A stretch of 64,000 bases of DNA, taken from CAWJTV01 sp963845695 (GTDB lineage Bacteria; Planctomycetota; Planctomycetia; Isosphaerales; Isosphaeraceae). Below are positions 1-9,615 of this stretch, one piece after another (position 1 is the first letter of the stretch; the number at the start of each line of letters is the position of its first letter). Under the pieces are notes generated by a model. That model was given only the letters and a program-made list of their open reading frames with translations, was not told the origin of the DNA and did no database searches. The stretch is taken from contig CAWJTQ010000010.1 in assembly GCA_963845695.1 (NCBI GenBank), positions 310,001-374,000 of the forward strand, in the 5' to 3' direction. The translations under genes and the position numbers were made by a program.

Positions 1-1
1 T

Positions 2-715
2 CGCCGCGATGCCCCGGCGACGGAGGATCGCCAGCGCAAGCAAGCGCGCGAAGCTCGCACGGCCGTGGTCGACATCCGCGCGGCGCGGGTGACCTTGCGC
101 GGCCCGGCTCGTCCGGGGGGGAAGTTGCCCGACCTGGAAGTCAACGCGGTCCTGGCCACGGAGCGCGACGTGCCACTCGGCGTCGAGCCGGTCGAATGGC
201 TGCTGCTGACCGACCTGCCGATCGACACCAATGACGACGTTCTGAAGATTATTGATTATTATGTATGTCGATGGCAAATTGAGATCTACCACCGGGTGCT
301 CAAGTCGGGCTGCAAGGTCGAGGAATCGCAATTGGAGACGGCGGAGCGGTTCGAGCCCTACCTGGCGTTGTGTCTGATCGTGGCCTGGCGGATCATGCAC
401 TTGATGATGTTGGGCCGGGATTGCCCCGATCTGCCCTGCGACATCGCGTTGGATCTGGACGAGTGGCAGGCGGTGTACGCCACCGTGACCAAGCAGCCGC
501 CACCGACAGAGCCGCCCTCGATCCAAACGATGGTCCGGCGGATTGGGTCGTTGGGGGGTTGGCTGGGTCGCAAATGCGATGGCGAGCCCGGCCCGAAGGC
601 CATGTGGGTCGGGATGCAGCGCATGACCGACTTGGCCCTGGGCTGGCGGGCCCGTGCCGAGCAGCCTGCGACTCTCGGGACCAACCGTCCCAGCTCGAAA
701 CGCCGTCGCGAGTAG
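2..715 (+). mobile_element. IS4-family transposase, C-terminal part (cut by window edge)
   Basis: The reading frame is open back to the first base, so the true start lies outside the window. About 237 codons are visible. Near the middle is the IS4-type Y-R-E-K signature: YYVCRWQIEIYH followed by K and E residues. That Glu is the third member of the DDE catalytic triad; the two Asp residues would be upstream of the window. The enzyme would cut and join insertion-sequence ends. The gene points toward the 3' end of brxB on the opposite strand and occupies the place where later BREX genes would be expected. A GTG at 65 is an internal codon, not a likely start. I could not identify terminal inverted repeats or a target duplication, since one end is missing. 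Confidence 0.8.
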
Positions 716-1033
716 GAGGCCCCTGCGGATTCCACGGGCACCCCGGTTCGCGCCGGGTCGAGCCCCGCCCCAGAGCGGTGGGTCGGGCCGCGACTGGGGC
801 GCAGTTCCCACGCCAGTGATCGGAATTGGCCGGCATCCCCCGCCGAGGGGTCGCCGGGCGATCGTGGTGCGCCCTGGGGGACACCGCGCGGCTTCAGGAG
901 AGTCGGCGAGTCCCCGAGAGACTGTCCAAAAGCCCATAGAGAAAACTCCCGTTGTCGTGCCAGGGACCGCCGTGGGCTGGGCCGCCGGCACGAGTGCAAA
1001 GTTGTGGGCAACGGCGAGGTTAATACCCTGGCC
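716..1033. other. Spacer between transposase and brxB 3' end
   Basis: GC-rich sequence between two convergent genes, with no convincing reading frame. It should contain the right end of the insertion sequence, but I could not pick out an inverted repeat because the left end is outside the window. Confidence 0.4.
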
Positions 1034-1639
1034 TCAGCCGTAGATCTTGACGCGATAGTTGCCCAGCGCATCCCGGTCCTTCAGGTCCATGAAACGCAGG
1101 GCCGTCGTGCCCTCGATGGAGCCGGGATAGAACAGGATCGTCGCCACCCGGGTCTTGCCCTGCATCTTGTCGAGCAGCATTGACATGTGAAAGATCCCCG
1201 GCGACATCGCGGCCGCACGGGTCAGGAAGACCACCGAATTCTCCGGGCGGATGGATGCCATCCGCGCTTCGAGCAAGTCCCAGAGCGGCACCCACACCTG
1301 GCTCGACATATAAGTGGTCACCTGCTTCTGGGCTTCCACGTAACCCCGCTCTTTTTCCAGTGCGATGATGGCCTCCAGGCCCTCGTCGTCGTCCTTCTGA
1401 TGAACTCGTTCCAAGGTCGACCAGAGCAGTTCCGACATCAGGATGACGTGAACCTCCTTGCCGGCCGCTTCGAGGCGCGTGGCGAGCAACTTGATCTCCC
1501 GGCGAAGCTCCCATTCTTCGGTCGGATTGTACCGCAGGATCGCAAACGGCAGATCGTGATAGACGCTGATCCGCGCCGGGACCGCTTTCAGGTCGCTTTC
1601 GAGGAGGTCAATGCGCTCTTTCAGCGAGGACATGCGCAT
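1034..1639 (-). CDS. brxB: BREX protein BrxB (DUF1788)
   Basis: 201 residues, the usual BrxB length. Typical DUF1788 features are the early segment AILRYNPTEEWELRREIK, the central VFLTRAAAMSPGIFHMSML and the C-terminal ILFYPGSIEGTTALRFM followed by a terminal NYRVKIYG. BrxB is a conserved component of type 1 BREX phage-defence systems; its biochemical role is poorly defined. The start overlaps the end of brxA by about 30 bases, as in BREX operons, and ATG codons at 1639 and 1633 are both possible. The operon should continue with brxC, pglX, pglZ and brxL toward lower coordinates, but a transposase lies there instead. The reading frame is intact even though brxA is not. Confidence 0.82.
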   Translation of the reverse strand: MRMSSLKERIDLLESDLKAVPARISVYHDLPFAILRYNPTEEWELRREIKLLATRLEAAGKEVHVILMSELLWSTLERVHQKDDDEGLEAIIALEKERGYVEAQKQVTTYMSSQVWVPLWDLLEARMASIRPENSVVFLTRAAAMSPGIFHMSMLLDKMQGKTRVATILFYPGSIEGTTALRFMDLKDRDALGNYRVKIYG

Positions 1640-2437
1640 ACTCCTCCAGCGACGTGGCGGGAAAACTCAACCGGGTGACGTTGCCCGCCGCATGGTATTC
1701 GAGCAGACCACACTGATGGGCCTCGAACAGGAATCGCTCGACGCCCTCACGGGACAGGAAGAACAGCCGCCAGTCGGGGTGCTCGATGAGCCTGGCCCCG
1801 GAGGGTTGGTGCTGCTTCAGGTAGAACATCACATAGGCGAAGGCCGTTACCGGCATATAGGCGGGGGCGATCCGCTTGCGAACGGCTCCCTGAAGCACGC
1901 CGAAGTCTCTCAGCGTCGAGAAGAGTCCCTGGGCGACCCTTTGGGTGGTTTCCTCCGACCATCCGCCGCTCGTCTTCCCCTCGGCGACCCATCCCGACAG
2001 GAGTCGCTGGAGCTCGTCCACCTCGATGTCAATGATCCCTCGCCCCTGCAAGGGACCAACCACTCGGCCACAACATCGTGGAACAGCGGGTCCGACTGGG
2101 CCGAATGAAAGTAGAGGATCCGGTCCAGGGCGGTGGCGGGGAAGCGATGCTTGACCAGGGCAACCAGAGCCTTGGTGACCGAATCCTCCTTCAAGTAGCG
2201 CTGGCGGAAGATAGCCAGAATGTCCTCGACCCGGGATCGGGACGCCTTTCCGAACAGGTTTTCTCGACGGATGCGATCGAGGTTCTCCCCGGCCGTCGTC
2301 CCCGAATCCCAGTGGGCGAGCAGTGTCTTGGTATCAGCCAGCAGCGCCCCCGCCTTGATGATCTTGGACGAGTAGCGGTTGGCAACGGTCTGCGTTCCCG
2401 CCCGGGCTGGTCGCGTCGCGTGATCGGCCGTGATCAT
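1608..2437 (-). CDS. brxA: BREX protein BrxA (DUF1819), frameshifted
   Basis: Two overlapping frames together give one BrxA. The N-terminal part runs from about 2437 and contains YSSKIIKAGALLADTKTLL and the IRRENLFGKASRSRVEDIL region typical of DUF1819. The C-terminal part continues from about 2063 and contains the FAYVMFYLKQ and HPDWRLFFLSREGVERFL segments. The switch occurs near 2040-2060, close to a CCTTGCAGGGG stretch, so a single missing or extra base would explain it. BrxA is a small DNA-binding component encoded first in type 1 BREX operons, which fits its place directly upstream of brxB. As written the gene would make only a truncated protein. ATG 2437 was chosen because homology begins just after it; no strong ribosome-binding site is visible. 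Confidence 0.75.
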
Positions 2438-2738
2438 CTCGCTCGGGCCTCCGACCGGACATCCGATATCAGGAGCAACCGGCTTGCCCCGGTTCGTCTT
2501 GCCCCGAGATCGTGGGGACAAGCCAGATCGCAGCATACTCTTCACCCCAGCCGAGGCAAGACAAGAAGGCGGCAAGACCGTGAAAAGATGCCCCTGCATC
2601 CGGGTCGAGTTTACAGCGCAAGCCATCGTTATTCCAGCATTTACGGCGTTCTAAATCGGTCGGACACGACCTCTGCGATTGGGTGGTTGCTTGTCATCAG
2701 AGATCGTAAGGGGTGGGGCTTGCTGAATCAAGGATGCC
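2438..2738. other. Divergent spacer between brxA and cas6 remnant
   Basis: No gene is supported here. The stretch would have to hold the brxA promoter on the minus strand and the missing 5' half of the cas6 remnant on the plus strand. I recognise no operator or CRISPR-type repeat. Confidence 0.35.
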
Positions 2739-3240
2739 GTGAACTCCCTCGTGCGGATCGGTGCGGTCGGTCCAACGGGTGGTCTCGTCGAGATCGAGGC
2801 CGGTTCGTCCACTATCGGCGCGGTCGTCTCCGAGCTCGACGCCACGCAAATCGTCGCCGACGGCTCGACCGACTCGATGAGTCCGCCTTCTTCCGCCGCC
2901 TGATCCGCCGCATCGGCACGCTGGTCGAGTCCTATGGAAACCCAACCGACGACGCCCGTGGCTTCGACGATCACGCCCTCTCGGTCCTGGCCGATCAGGT
3001 CGCTGTAATTGAGCAATCTATATCGATTCAATCGTGGGAACGCTACAGCAGCCGTCAGGAGGCCAGGCATCCCCTCTCCGGCCTGGTGGGCCAGGCCCTG
3101 TTGACCGACATCCCGGAACCCCTCTGGCCCTACCTGATCCTCGGGCAATGGGTCCATGTCGGCAAGGGGGCCAGCTTCGGTCAGGGGCGGTATGTCGTCT
3201 TGCCGCAAGACGAGGCCGGGACGGGGTCGATCGCAAGACC
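2739..3240 (+). pseudogene. cas6: Remnant of CRISPR endoribonuclease Cas6
   Basis: The C-terminal half of a Cas6 (RAMP fold, pre-crRNA processing) is readable from about 2876 to 3225. Diagnostic pieces are FFRRLIRRIGTLVESYG, then WERYSSRQEARHPLSGLVGQ, and the glycine-rich WVHVGKGASFGQGRYVV, the classic Cas6 C-terminal block. An upstream piece at 2739-2903 in another frame (VNSLVRIGAVGPTGGLVEIE) may be the preceding strand-helix unit, implying a deletion or frameshift near 2870. The N-terminal half, with its usual catalytic His, is not seen. No other cas genes and no repeat array are visible. The frame stays open past 3240, but that tail does not look like Cas6. I read it as a dead leftover of a CRISPR-Cas locus, divergent from the BREX genes. 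Confidence 0.65.
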
Positions 3241-3572
3241 GAGACGGCCGCGCCTCACCCGCCGCATGGTGTTCATTTGCACGGATACTCGCCCTCCCGG
3301 GACCCTCGTCGTGAGTTCGGCACTCCCCCCGAACGCCACAGAACGCGAGGTGCCACGGGCAGCCCCTCCCACGCATCGCATTTACTATACATATTTACAG
3401 ATTCCACCTGTTCTTCCACCTGTTATCAGGTCAGGGGGTGGACATCCGGAAAGTCATGAGGCGGCTGCCAGGCCATTCCTCTCGGCACGGTACTGAGACC
3501 TTCCATCTCGCCGAAAATCATGCCAGGCTATTGAGGTCAAGACAATCAACCTCTTCGACGGAGTTCTTCAGC
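3241..3572. other. Leader region of malate dehydrogenase
   Basis: No gene is supported. An AT-rich patch at about 3379-3415 interrupts otherwise GC-rich sequence and is the likeliest place for the mdh promoter, but I see no well-spaced -35/-10 pair. Confidence 0.3.
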
Positions 3573-4568
3573 ATGACCACGCCAGTACGCGTCGCGATCA
3601 CGGGAGCCGGGGGCCAGATCGGCTACGCTCTGCTGTTCCGGATCGCCTCGGGGTCGGCCTTCGGCCCCGATCAGCCGGTGGCGCTCCAGTTGCTCGAGAT
3701 CACCCCGGCGCTGCCCGCCTTGAACGGGACGATGATGGAGCTGGAGGATTCCGCCTTCCCGCTCCTGGCCGACGTCACGGCCAGCGACAAGGCCGAGGAG
3801 GCCTTCGCCGGGGCCGACTGGGTCATCCTCGTCGGCGGCTTGCCCCGCAAGGACGGCATGTCGCGCGCCGACCTGATCCGGGCCAACAGCGGGATCTTCA
3901 CCGGTCAGGGCCAGGCGATCAACGCCGCCGCCGGTCCGAATGTGCGAGTCCTCACCGTGGCTAACCCGTGCAATACGAACTGCCTGATCGCGCGATCGCA
4001 CGCCCCGAAGGTCCCCGCCGAACGATGGTTCGCCATGACCCGGCTCGACCAGAACCGCGCCAAGTCATTGCTGGCCAAGAAGGCGGGGGTGCCCGTCGGC
4101 GACGTGACCCGCATGACCATCTGGGGCAACCATAGCGACACCCAGTATCCCGATTACAAGAACGCCCGGATCCACGGCAAGCCCGCGACTGAGGTTGTCT
4201 CCGAACCGGCCTGGTTCACGGAGACTTATATCCCCACTGTCGCCAAGCGCGGGTCCGCGGTCATCAAGGCTCGCGGCGCCTCGTCGGCCGCCTCCGCGGC
4301 CAACGCCATCATCGACAGCGTCCGCTCGATCGTCTCGCCCACCCCTCCCGGCGATTGGTTCAGCGCGGCGATCGTCTCCGAGGGCAGCTACGGCATTCCC
4401 GCCGGTCTGATCTACAGCTTCCCGCTCGTCTCCAAGGGGAACTCGGCCTGCTCGATCGTACCCGGCCTGCCGATCGACGACGAAGCCCGACAACGGCTCG
4501 ACGCCTCCGCCGCCGAACTGGTCTCCGAACGCGAGGCCGTCAAGGAACTCCTGGGGCCCGCTGGTTAG
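3573..4568 (+). CDS. mdh: Malate dehydrogenase
   Basis: 331 residues, full length for the NAD-dependent malate dehydrogenase group that has a GAGGQIGY nucleotide-binding loop (residues 11-18). It interconverts malate and oxaloacetate in the cytoplasm as part of the TCA cycle. Substrate-binding arginines are expected around PRKDGMSRADLIR (91-103). The catalytic His is in IWGNHSDTQYPDY (His187), and the conserved VANPCNTN lies at 129-136. The ATG at 3573 begins the family's usual N-terminus; an upstream in-frame ATG at 3438 would add 45 unrelated residues and is rejected. The gene stands alone, convergent with the next one, and a palindromic repeat lies directly behind its stop codon. Confidence 0.95.
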   Translation: MTTPVRVAITGAGGQIGYALLFRIASGSAFGPDQPVALQLLEITPALPALNGTMMELEDSAFPLLADVTASDKAEEAFAGADWVILVGGLPRKDGMSRADLIRANSGIFTGQGQAINAAAGPNVRVLTVANPCNTNCLIARSHAPKVPAERWFAMTRLDQNRAKSLLAKKAGVPVGDVTRMTIWGNHSDTQYPDYKNARIHGKPATEVVSEPAWFTETYIPTVAKRGSAVIKARGASSAASAANAIIDSVRSIVSPTPPGDWFSAAIVSEGSYGIPAGLIYSFPLVSKGNSACSIVPGLPIDDEARQRLDASAAELVSEREAVKELLGPAG

Positions 4569-4572
4569 TGAC

Positions 4573-4682
4573 TGTCTCGGAAGGTCTTTGTAGGGTGCTC
4601 TGTGAGCACAGAGACGGCGTACTTTGTCGAATTCGGTGCTCACAGATCACCCTACGAGACGGCCTTTGAGGCTTCCGAGACA
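4573..4682. repeat. Dispersed palindromic repeat A, copy 1 (MITE-like)
   Basis: A 110-base element begins TGTCTCGGAAG and ends CTTCCGAGACA, so its ends are inverted repeats of each other. An inner pair (GGTGCTCTGTGAGCAC and GTGCTCACAG..CACCC) makes it a long imperfect hairpin. A second copy of equal length lies at 56682-56791 and matches at most positions. It carries no gene and sits between two convergent genes, where it could also serve as a two-way terminator. Confidence 0.75.
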
Positions 4683-4742
4683 GACTTTGAGTCATCGGCC
4701 ATTGGACACTCAGCAGAAATGACCCATGACCAAAGTCCAGTC

Positions 4743-6558
4743 TTAGCGCAACGGCCAGGCGCTGGGCCCGGTCCCGGCGCGGGCGTTGGGGTCCAGGCCG
4801 ATGATCCGGCTGCGCGGCCGGCTGCGATCGACGATGACCGGGCCGGTTTCGGTCGTCTCGGCCGATCCGTGGTGGCCGACGGTATCCACCGCCTCGACCC
4901 GGATATGGAACCGCGTCGGCACCGTGGTCGGCACCGCCCAGATGAAGCGGCCGGTGTTCTCCTGACCCTCGGCCAAGGGCTGCCAGGCCGCACCGGCCTG
5001 GTCCGGGCGCCAGAAGAGGGCGACCGACTTGGGGGCCAGATGGAGATCGTTCGCCCGCCAGGTGATCGCCACCTTGCCGGAGTTCACGCCCGTGCCGACC
5101 TGCACCGGGTCCAGTTGAACGGCCGGCGGCGTGGAGTTCGACCTCGACCCAGGTCTGGGGCGGATCGCCCGGCGCAGGGGGCTGATCGCCCAGTCCCGAG
5201 GTCGACCGCGCCACCAGGGAGATCCCATAAGTCCCCTCGCCGCCCAGATCGACCTCGATGGGCGACGTCCGGTCCGGATCGTCGCCGCGACGGATCCAGG
5301 TCCGGCCGCCGTCCTGGGTGATCCAGAGCTCGACGGTAGCCGGCCCATTGGGGCCTGCGTCGTCGACGGCGTACTGAAGCTTGAACTTCGGACTCTCGAC
5401 CAGCAGCGAGGCGGAGCCGCCTCGGCCCGGCGGCGGGGCGGAGGCGGTCGGCAAGCCGGGGTTGGCCGGCCCACCGGTGGATGCCGGGACCGCCCCGAAT
5501 CCGCCGGGGGATGCCGCACCGTTGGCCATGGGGAACAGATCGGGTGAATCCTGTGACGGAATCGAAGCCGCGGTGGCCGCCGACGCAGTCGCCGGGGGCG
5601 GACCCGGGTCGCGGACCCAATCCGGAGTGGTGGGTCGGGGCCGGCCGGGGCCCGTGCTCGCCCGCCCCCGCGGCCGGACCGCACGCTCTGGGGTCGGCTC
5701 CGGCTTCGGAGCGAGCTCGTCATCGTTGACCGGGGTGAAGTTCGGCCCGGCTGTGATCCGGGGCTGAGCGGGGCTCGAGATCTGCTCCACCATCGGAAGG
5801 CTGGGATCCTCGAGCTCGTTGGAGGCGAAATCCGGCGGGCTCGCCGTCCCCTCGGGTAGGTCGATCACCTCGGTCGTCACGTTCCCCGCCCGGTCACTGG
5901 CCGACATCCGGACTTTCAAAGCCTCGGCCGTACCCGCGTCCCACGACTGCGCACCGATCAGTTTCACCGGGCGACGGATCGGCACGCGTCGCCACACGCC
6001 CACCCCCTCAACCTGGTACTCGAGCACAAGTGACCTGAGATCGAGGTGCTGGTCCTTGACCTCCCAGCGCACCGACGCCATGCTCGCGCGGCGACCGTCC
6101 GCCTCCAGGAACAACGAAGGAGGAACCGTGTCCACCACGACTTTCAGGTTCGGCTCGACGGTCGAGTCCAAGGCCGGGGAGACATTACCCTCGACGGTCA
6201 GCGTCTGGACGGCGAACCAGTATTCGCCGTCATGCTTGGCTCGGAAGGAAAAGGCGGGATGGTCCGGGAACGTCTTGCTGACGGCCTTCCACTTGAATCC
6301 CAGGTCTTCCGAGACCAGGAGACTCACCTCCTTGATCCGGCTCTGCGCCTCGGCGTTGATCTTGATCGGGATCCGGAAATTCCGCCCCTTGTTGTAAATC
6401 AGCGTCACCTCGGCGGTTTGCCGCGAGGCCGGCTCGGCCGCGGTCCCGGTCGGTCCCGGCGCGACGACCGCCGCGCCCAGCATGCTGAACCCCAGGACCC
6501 CAGCCATCACGCCGGGTCTGATCAGCACACGGGGCATGTTCAGCCGCTTCCACCTCAC
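4743..6558 (-). CDS. Secreted beta-sandwich protein of unknown function, frameshifted
   Basis: Translation starts at GTG 6558 (GGGAGGGA upstream) or ATG 6537. A hydrophobic leader with a VLGFSMLGAAVVAPG core marks export. The first ~240 residues alternate strand-rich segments such as NGEYWFAVQT-like and DRAGNVTTEVIDLPEG, which suggests immunoglobulin-like or fibronectin-like repeats. A proline/alanine-rich linker follows, then another strand-rich module (VELWITQDGGRTWIRRGDD). The frame changes near 5115-5135; downstream, the second frame continues with VQLDPVQVGTGVNSGKVAIT, FHIRVEAVDTVGHHG and a short end at 4743. A single-base indel would restore one protein of about 605 residues. I do not recognise a named family; a periplasmic or cell-surface location is inference. 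It is convergent with mdh. Confidence 0.65.
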
Positions 6559-6915
6559 GTGACTCGTCCCTCCCCCGACGGGCTACCGTGCGCCTCAGAC
6601 GCACCACCGACGCTGCCTCCAGAATCGCTCGCCTCGCCATCTCGAGATCCGGCCTTTCCTGGCCGCATTGACGCGAAATCAGGGCGCGTGCCGGGAGTTA
6701 TGCCGTGTTTATCGACTGCGATTCCTTCCAGCCTTGAAGCGAATCGGCTGAAGCGTGCAATTGAAGGGGTTGTGCCGAATCGGCGACAGGATCTCAAGGG
6801 ATCTGGATAATCTCGGGGCTCAGCGGGTTTTCGCGAGCTTCGTTTCAGATAGGCAATCAGGGGAATCGGCGGATTTCATCTCCGCCAGAAATGCGGGGCA
6901 GCGTGTATGGACTCA
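6559..6915. other. Non-coding stretch upstream of the secreted protein
   Basis: No supported gene. It must hold the minus-strand promoter of the gene starting at 6558 and the 3' flank of the aldolase gene. No clear hairpin or promoter pair was recognised. Confidence 0.35.
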
Positions 6916-7566
6916 CTACGGAAGACTCCGGAAGCGGCGGACGATCGCGGTGTACTCTTCAGCGAGTGTGCGGATCCGTGCGAAGTCTCCGGCGGCGATG
7001 GCTTTGGGGTCGACCAGGGCGCCGCCGACGCCCAGGCAACACGCGCCGGCCTTGAGGAAGTTTTCGGCGGTCGTCAAGTCGACGCCGCCGGTCGGCATGA
7101 GTCGGATCTGGGGAAGCGGGCCGCGGATGGCTTTGAGGTAGGCGGGGCCGCCGACGTCGGCCGGGAAGACCTTGACGATGTCGGCACCGGCCTCCCAGGC
7201 GGTGAGGATCTCCGTCGGCGTGAAGGCACCGGGCATCACCGCTTTGTCATAACGGCGGCAGAGCCGGATCACGTCGAGATTCAGCGTGGGCGCCACGATG
7301 TACTCGGCGCCGGCGAGCAGCGCCGCGCGAGCCGTCTCGGGATCCAGGACGGTACCGGCCCCAAGAACGATCGCATCGCCCACCTCGCGGCGGACCTGGC
7401 GGATCACCTCGATCGCATCGGGCACCGTGAACGTCACCTCGGCCGCGCCGACCCCTCCTTCGGCCAGTGCCTGCACGACCTTGACCAGCGAGGCGCTCGA
7501 CTCGGAGCGCACCACGGCCACGATCCCCCCGTCCACGATCCGTTTCAACGTCACCTCGCGGCTCAT
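6916..7566 (-). CDS. eda: KDPG/KHG aldolase
   Basis: 216 residues, the usual size for the class I 2-keto-3-deoxy-6-phosphogluconate / 4-hydroxy-2-oxoglutarate aldolase. It splits KDPG to pyruvate and glyceraldehyde 3-phosphate at the end of the Entner-Doudoroff route. The TIM-barrel landmarks are present: Arg20 in VAVVR, Glu43 in AAEVTF (general acid/base), GAGTVLD (69-75), and the Schiff-base Lys132 in ADIVKVFPA. The phosphate-binding MPTGGV segment follows. The ATG at 7566 begins the standard N-terminus. It stands alone with a divergent kinase gene on one side, so no sugar-acid operon is evident here, and the substrate could also be a related keto-deoxy acid. Confidence 0.92.
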   Translation of the reverse strand: MSREVTLKRIVDGGIVAVVRSESSASLVKVVQALAEGGVGAAEVTFTVPDAIEVIRQVRREVGDAIVLGAGTVLDPETARAALLAGAEYIVAPTLNLDVIRLCRRYDKAVMPGAFTPTEILTAWEAGADIVKVFPADVGGPAYLKAIRGPLPQIRLMPTGGVDLTTAENFLKAGACCLGVGGALVDPKAIAAGDFARIRTLAEEYTAIVRRFRSLP

Positions 7567-7830
7567 CGCGATGATCTCCGTTCCGCATTCCGGCCCGACC
7601 TGACCTCACGCCTCGAACTCTAATGGCCCGGCGATTGCATCGTCAAGGATCATCACCAGATGACCACCTCGCACCGTCTGGGTTCGCCCGCCTCCTCTGG
7701 TTTTCTCGGACTCCTTGGTTTATTCTCACAGACGTTGGATATCGAACCAAATAGATCGCCACGCGTCAAATACGTGCGAGTCTGCTATCAATCTCGGGTG
7801 AGTTGCGTAATGAGCGGGAGCCATCGCGCC

Positions 7831-9361
7831 ATGCCTGAACACTCGAAGGCTGGGCCAACGTGTCGCTCCGCCGACGAGTTCCTCGCGGCCCTCGAGCGGT
7901 CGGGCGTCCTGACCGATGCGAAATGGCGGGAGGTGCAGGACCGGTTCGGTCCCATGGCAGCCCTCGATGATTCGCTGGCCCTGGCCCGTCAACTCATCGA
8001 AGAAGGGACGCTCACGGAATTCCAGGCCCGTCGGCTCTTGACGGGGAAGAAGAGCCTTGGCTTCGGCCGCTATGCCTTGCTCGACCACATCGGCCAGGGG
8101 GCGCGGGGCCGGGTCTTCAAGGCGCGGCACCGCCTGATGGATCGCGTGGTCGCCCTCAAGGTGTTCTTGCCCGAGGGTACGTTGAGCAAGACGGCGGTCT
8201 CCCGGTTCTTCCGCGAGATGAAGATCGTCGGGCCTCCTCGACCATCCCAATGTAGTTCGAGCTATCGATGCCGACGTGCATGAGGGCTGCCCGTATATCG
8301 TCATGGAGTACCTGGACGGGGACGACCTGGAGCATGTCTTCGCGCGCCGCGGGCCGTTACCACCGGATGAGGTCATCGCTTACATGGCCCAGGCCGCACG
8401 GGGCCTCGCCCACGCGCACGAGATGGGGGTGATCCACCGCGATATCAAGCCAACGAACGTGTTCCTCGTCAACACGGGGACCGTGAAGGTGCTCGACCTC
8501 GGATTCGGGGAACTGGTCGGGATGGCAGGGAAGTCGGGCAACGTCTTCGATACCGACGAAGGCATCGTGGTGGGGACAACCGATTTCATGTCGCCCGAGC
8601 AGGTCAAGCGGAATCCGATCGATATCCGGACGGACCTCTTCAGTCTGGGCTGCACGATGTACCGGCTGCTCACGGGGAGCTTTGCCTTCCCCGGCGTGAC
8701 CAGGGAGGATCGGCTCGTCAAGCGGATCCGGGAGGGTCATGTCCCGATCACGGACGTCCGGCCGGGCCTCTCCTACCGCCTGGTCGCGATCGTCGACCGG
8801 CTGCTGGCAATCCGCCCGGAGGATCGCTTCGGCTCGGCTGCCGAGGCGGCGGAGGCCCTCGAGAAGCTGATCCCGCCGTCCGGCCGATCCGAGCGCGTGA
8901 CCAGCGCGAAACCCGGCATGAAGAAGCCCGATTCCGGCGTGACATCCCTCGCCGAGGAGCCCGAAGCCCCGCTGGACTGGTCGCTGATCGAATCGGCACT
9001 CCGGCCGACCGGTCCCCGCGCCCGGAAGACCCCGCGCCTCGTGGATAGGGAGGAGCCGAAACCGCCCTCCACCAAAGGGCTCACTTCCCATCGCAAGAAC
9101 CTCGAAGCGGCGGGCCTCGAATCCGGGCGCGAAGTGCATGAACAATATCGCAATGAATTGATCCAGATGAACCGGGTGATGTCCGAGCTCCAATCCATGG
9201 GGCCGAAGGACGAAGAGGCAGCCGAGACCGCGACCTGGCTCGAGCGTATCGGGGAGAAACTCGGCGACTTCCTGGCGGAGCCGAGCGCGGCGCAGATCCT
9301 CATCATCATCCTGGCGGTCTTTCTGGTCCTCGCGCTGGCCATGGCCGCCGCGCTGGGATAA
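7831..9361 (+). CDS. Membrane-anchored Ser/Thr protein kinase, frameshifted
   Basis: ATG 7831 follows GGGAG at a good distance. The N-terminal ~75 residues form the adaptor found on many planctomycete kinases (FLAALERSGVL...EFQARRLL). The kinase domain then has GQGARGRVFKARH (nucleotide loop), VALKVF (ATP Lys), VIHRDIKPTN (catalytic loop), VLDLGFG in place of DFG, and GTTDFMSPEQ. A linker of about 120 residues leads to one C-terminal membrane helix (ILIIILAVFLVLALAMAAAL) with almost no residues beyond it, so the kinase would face the cytoplasm. The frame breaks near 8235: removing one G gives GLLDHPNVVRAIDADVHEG and joins both halves. Targets are unknown. Confidence 0.85.
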
Positions 9362-9430
9362 CCGGCACTAAGGCGACCCGGCGTGCGGAAACCCACCCGA
9401 AAACAACGGCAACGCGGAGACCGAATCCTG

Positions 9431-9499
9431 CGAGCCCGAAGCGCCAGCAAGTGAGTTCCGGCGGCGGCGATCCACTCACTCGCTCGCGCTTCGGGCTCG
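9431..9499. terminator. Long palindrome between convergent genes
   Basis: Two 26-base arms (9431-9456 and 9474-9499) pair with two mismatches around a 17-base loop; the outer arm begins CGAGCCCGAAGCGC. It lies between the kinase gene and the deacetylase gene, both of which end toward it, so a bidirectional terminator is likely. No T-tract follows, so it may instead be a REP-type repeat. Confidence 0.6.
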
Positions 9500-9615
9500 T
9501 GTGGCCACGACCGTCGTCGTGAGTAGGAGAATTCCTGCCGGTCGCCTAACCAGAAGAGGATACTCTTCCATTACTGATCAATCGTATCTTTATGCTTAGG
9601 TCGTCGGGCTCACCC

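Noticed and set aside
2078..3496. 472-codon plus-strand open frame taken as a single gene
   Set aside because: Its first ~260 codons run antisense to brxA or are non-coding; only the part from about 2876 to 3225 resembles a protein (Cas6).
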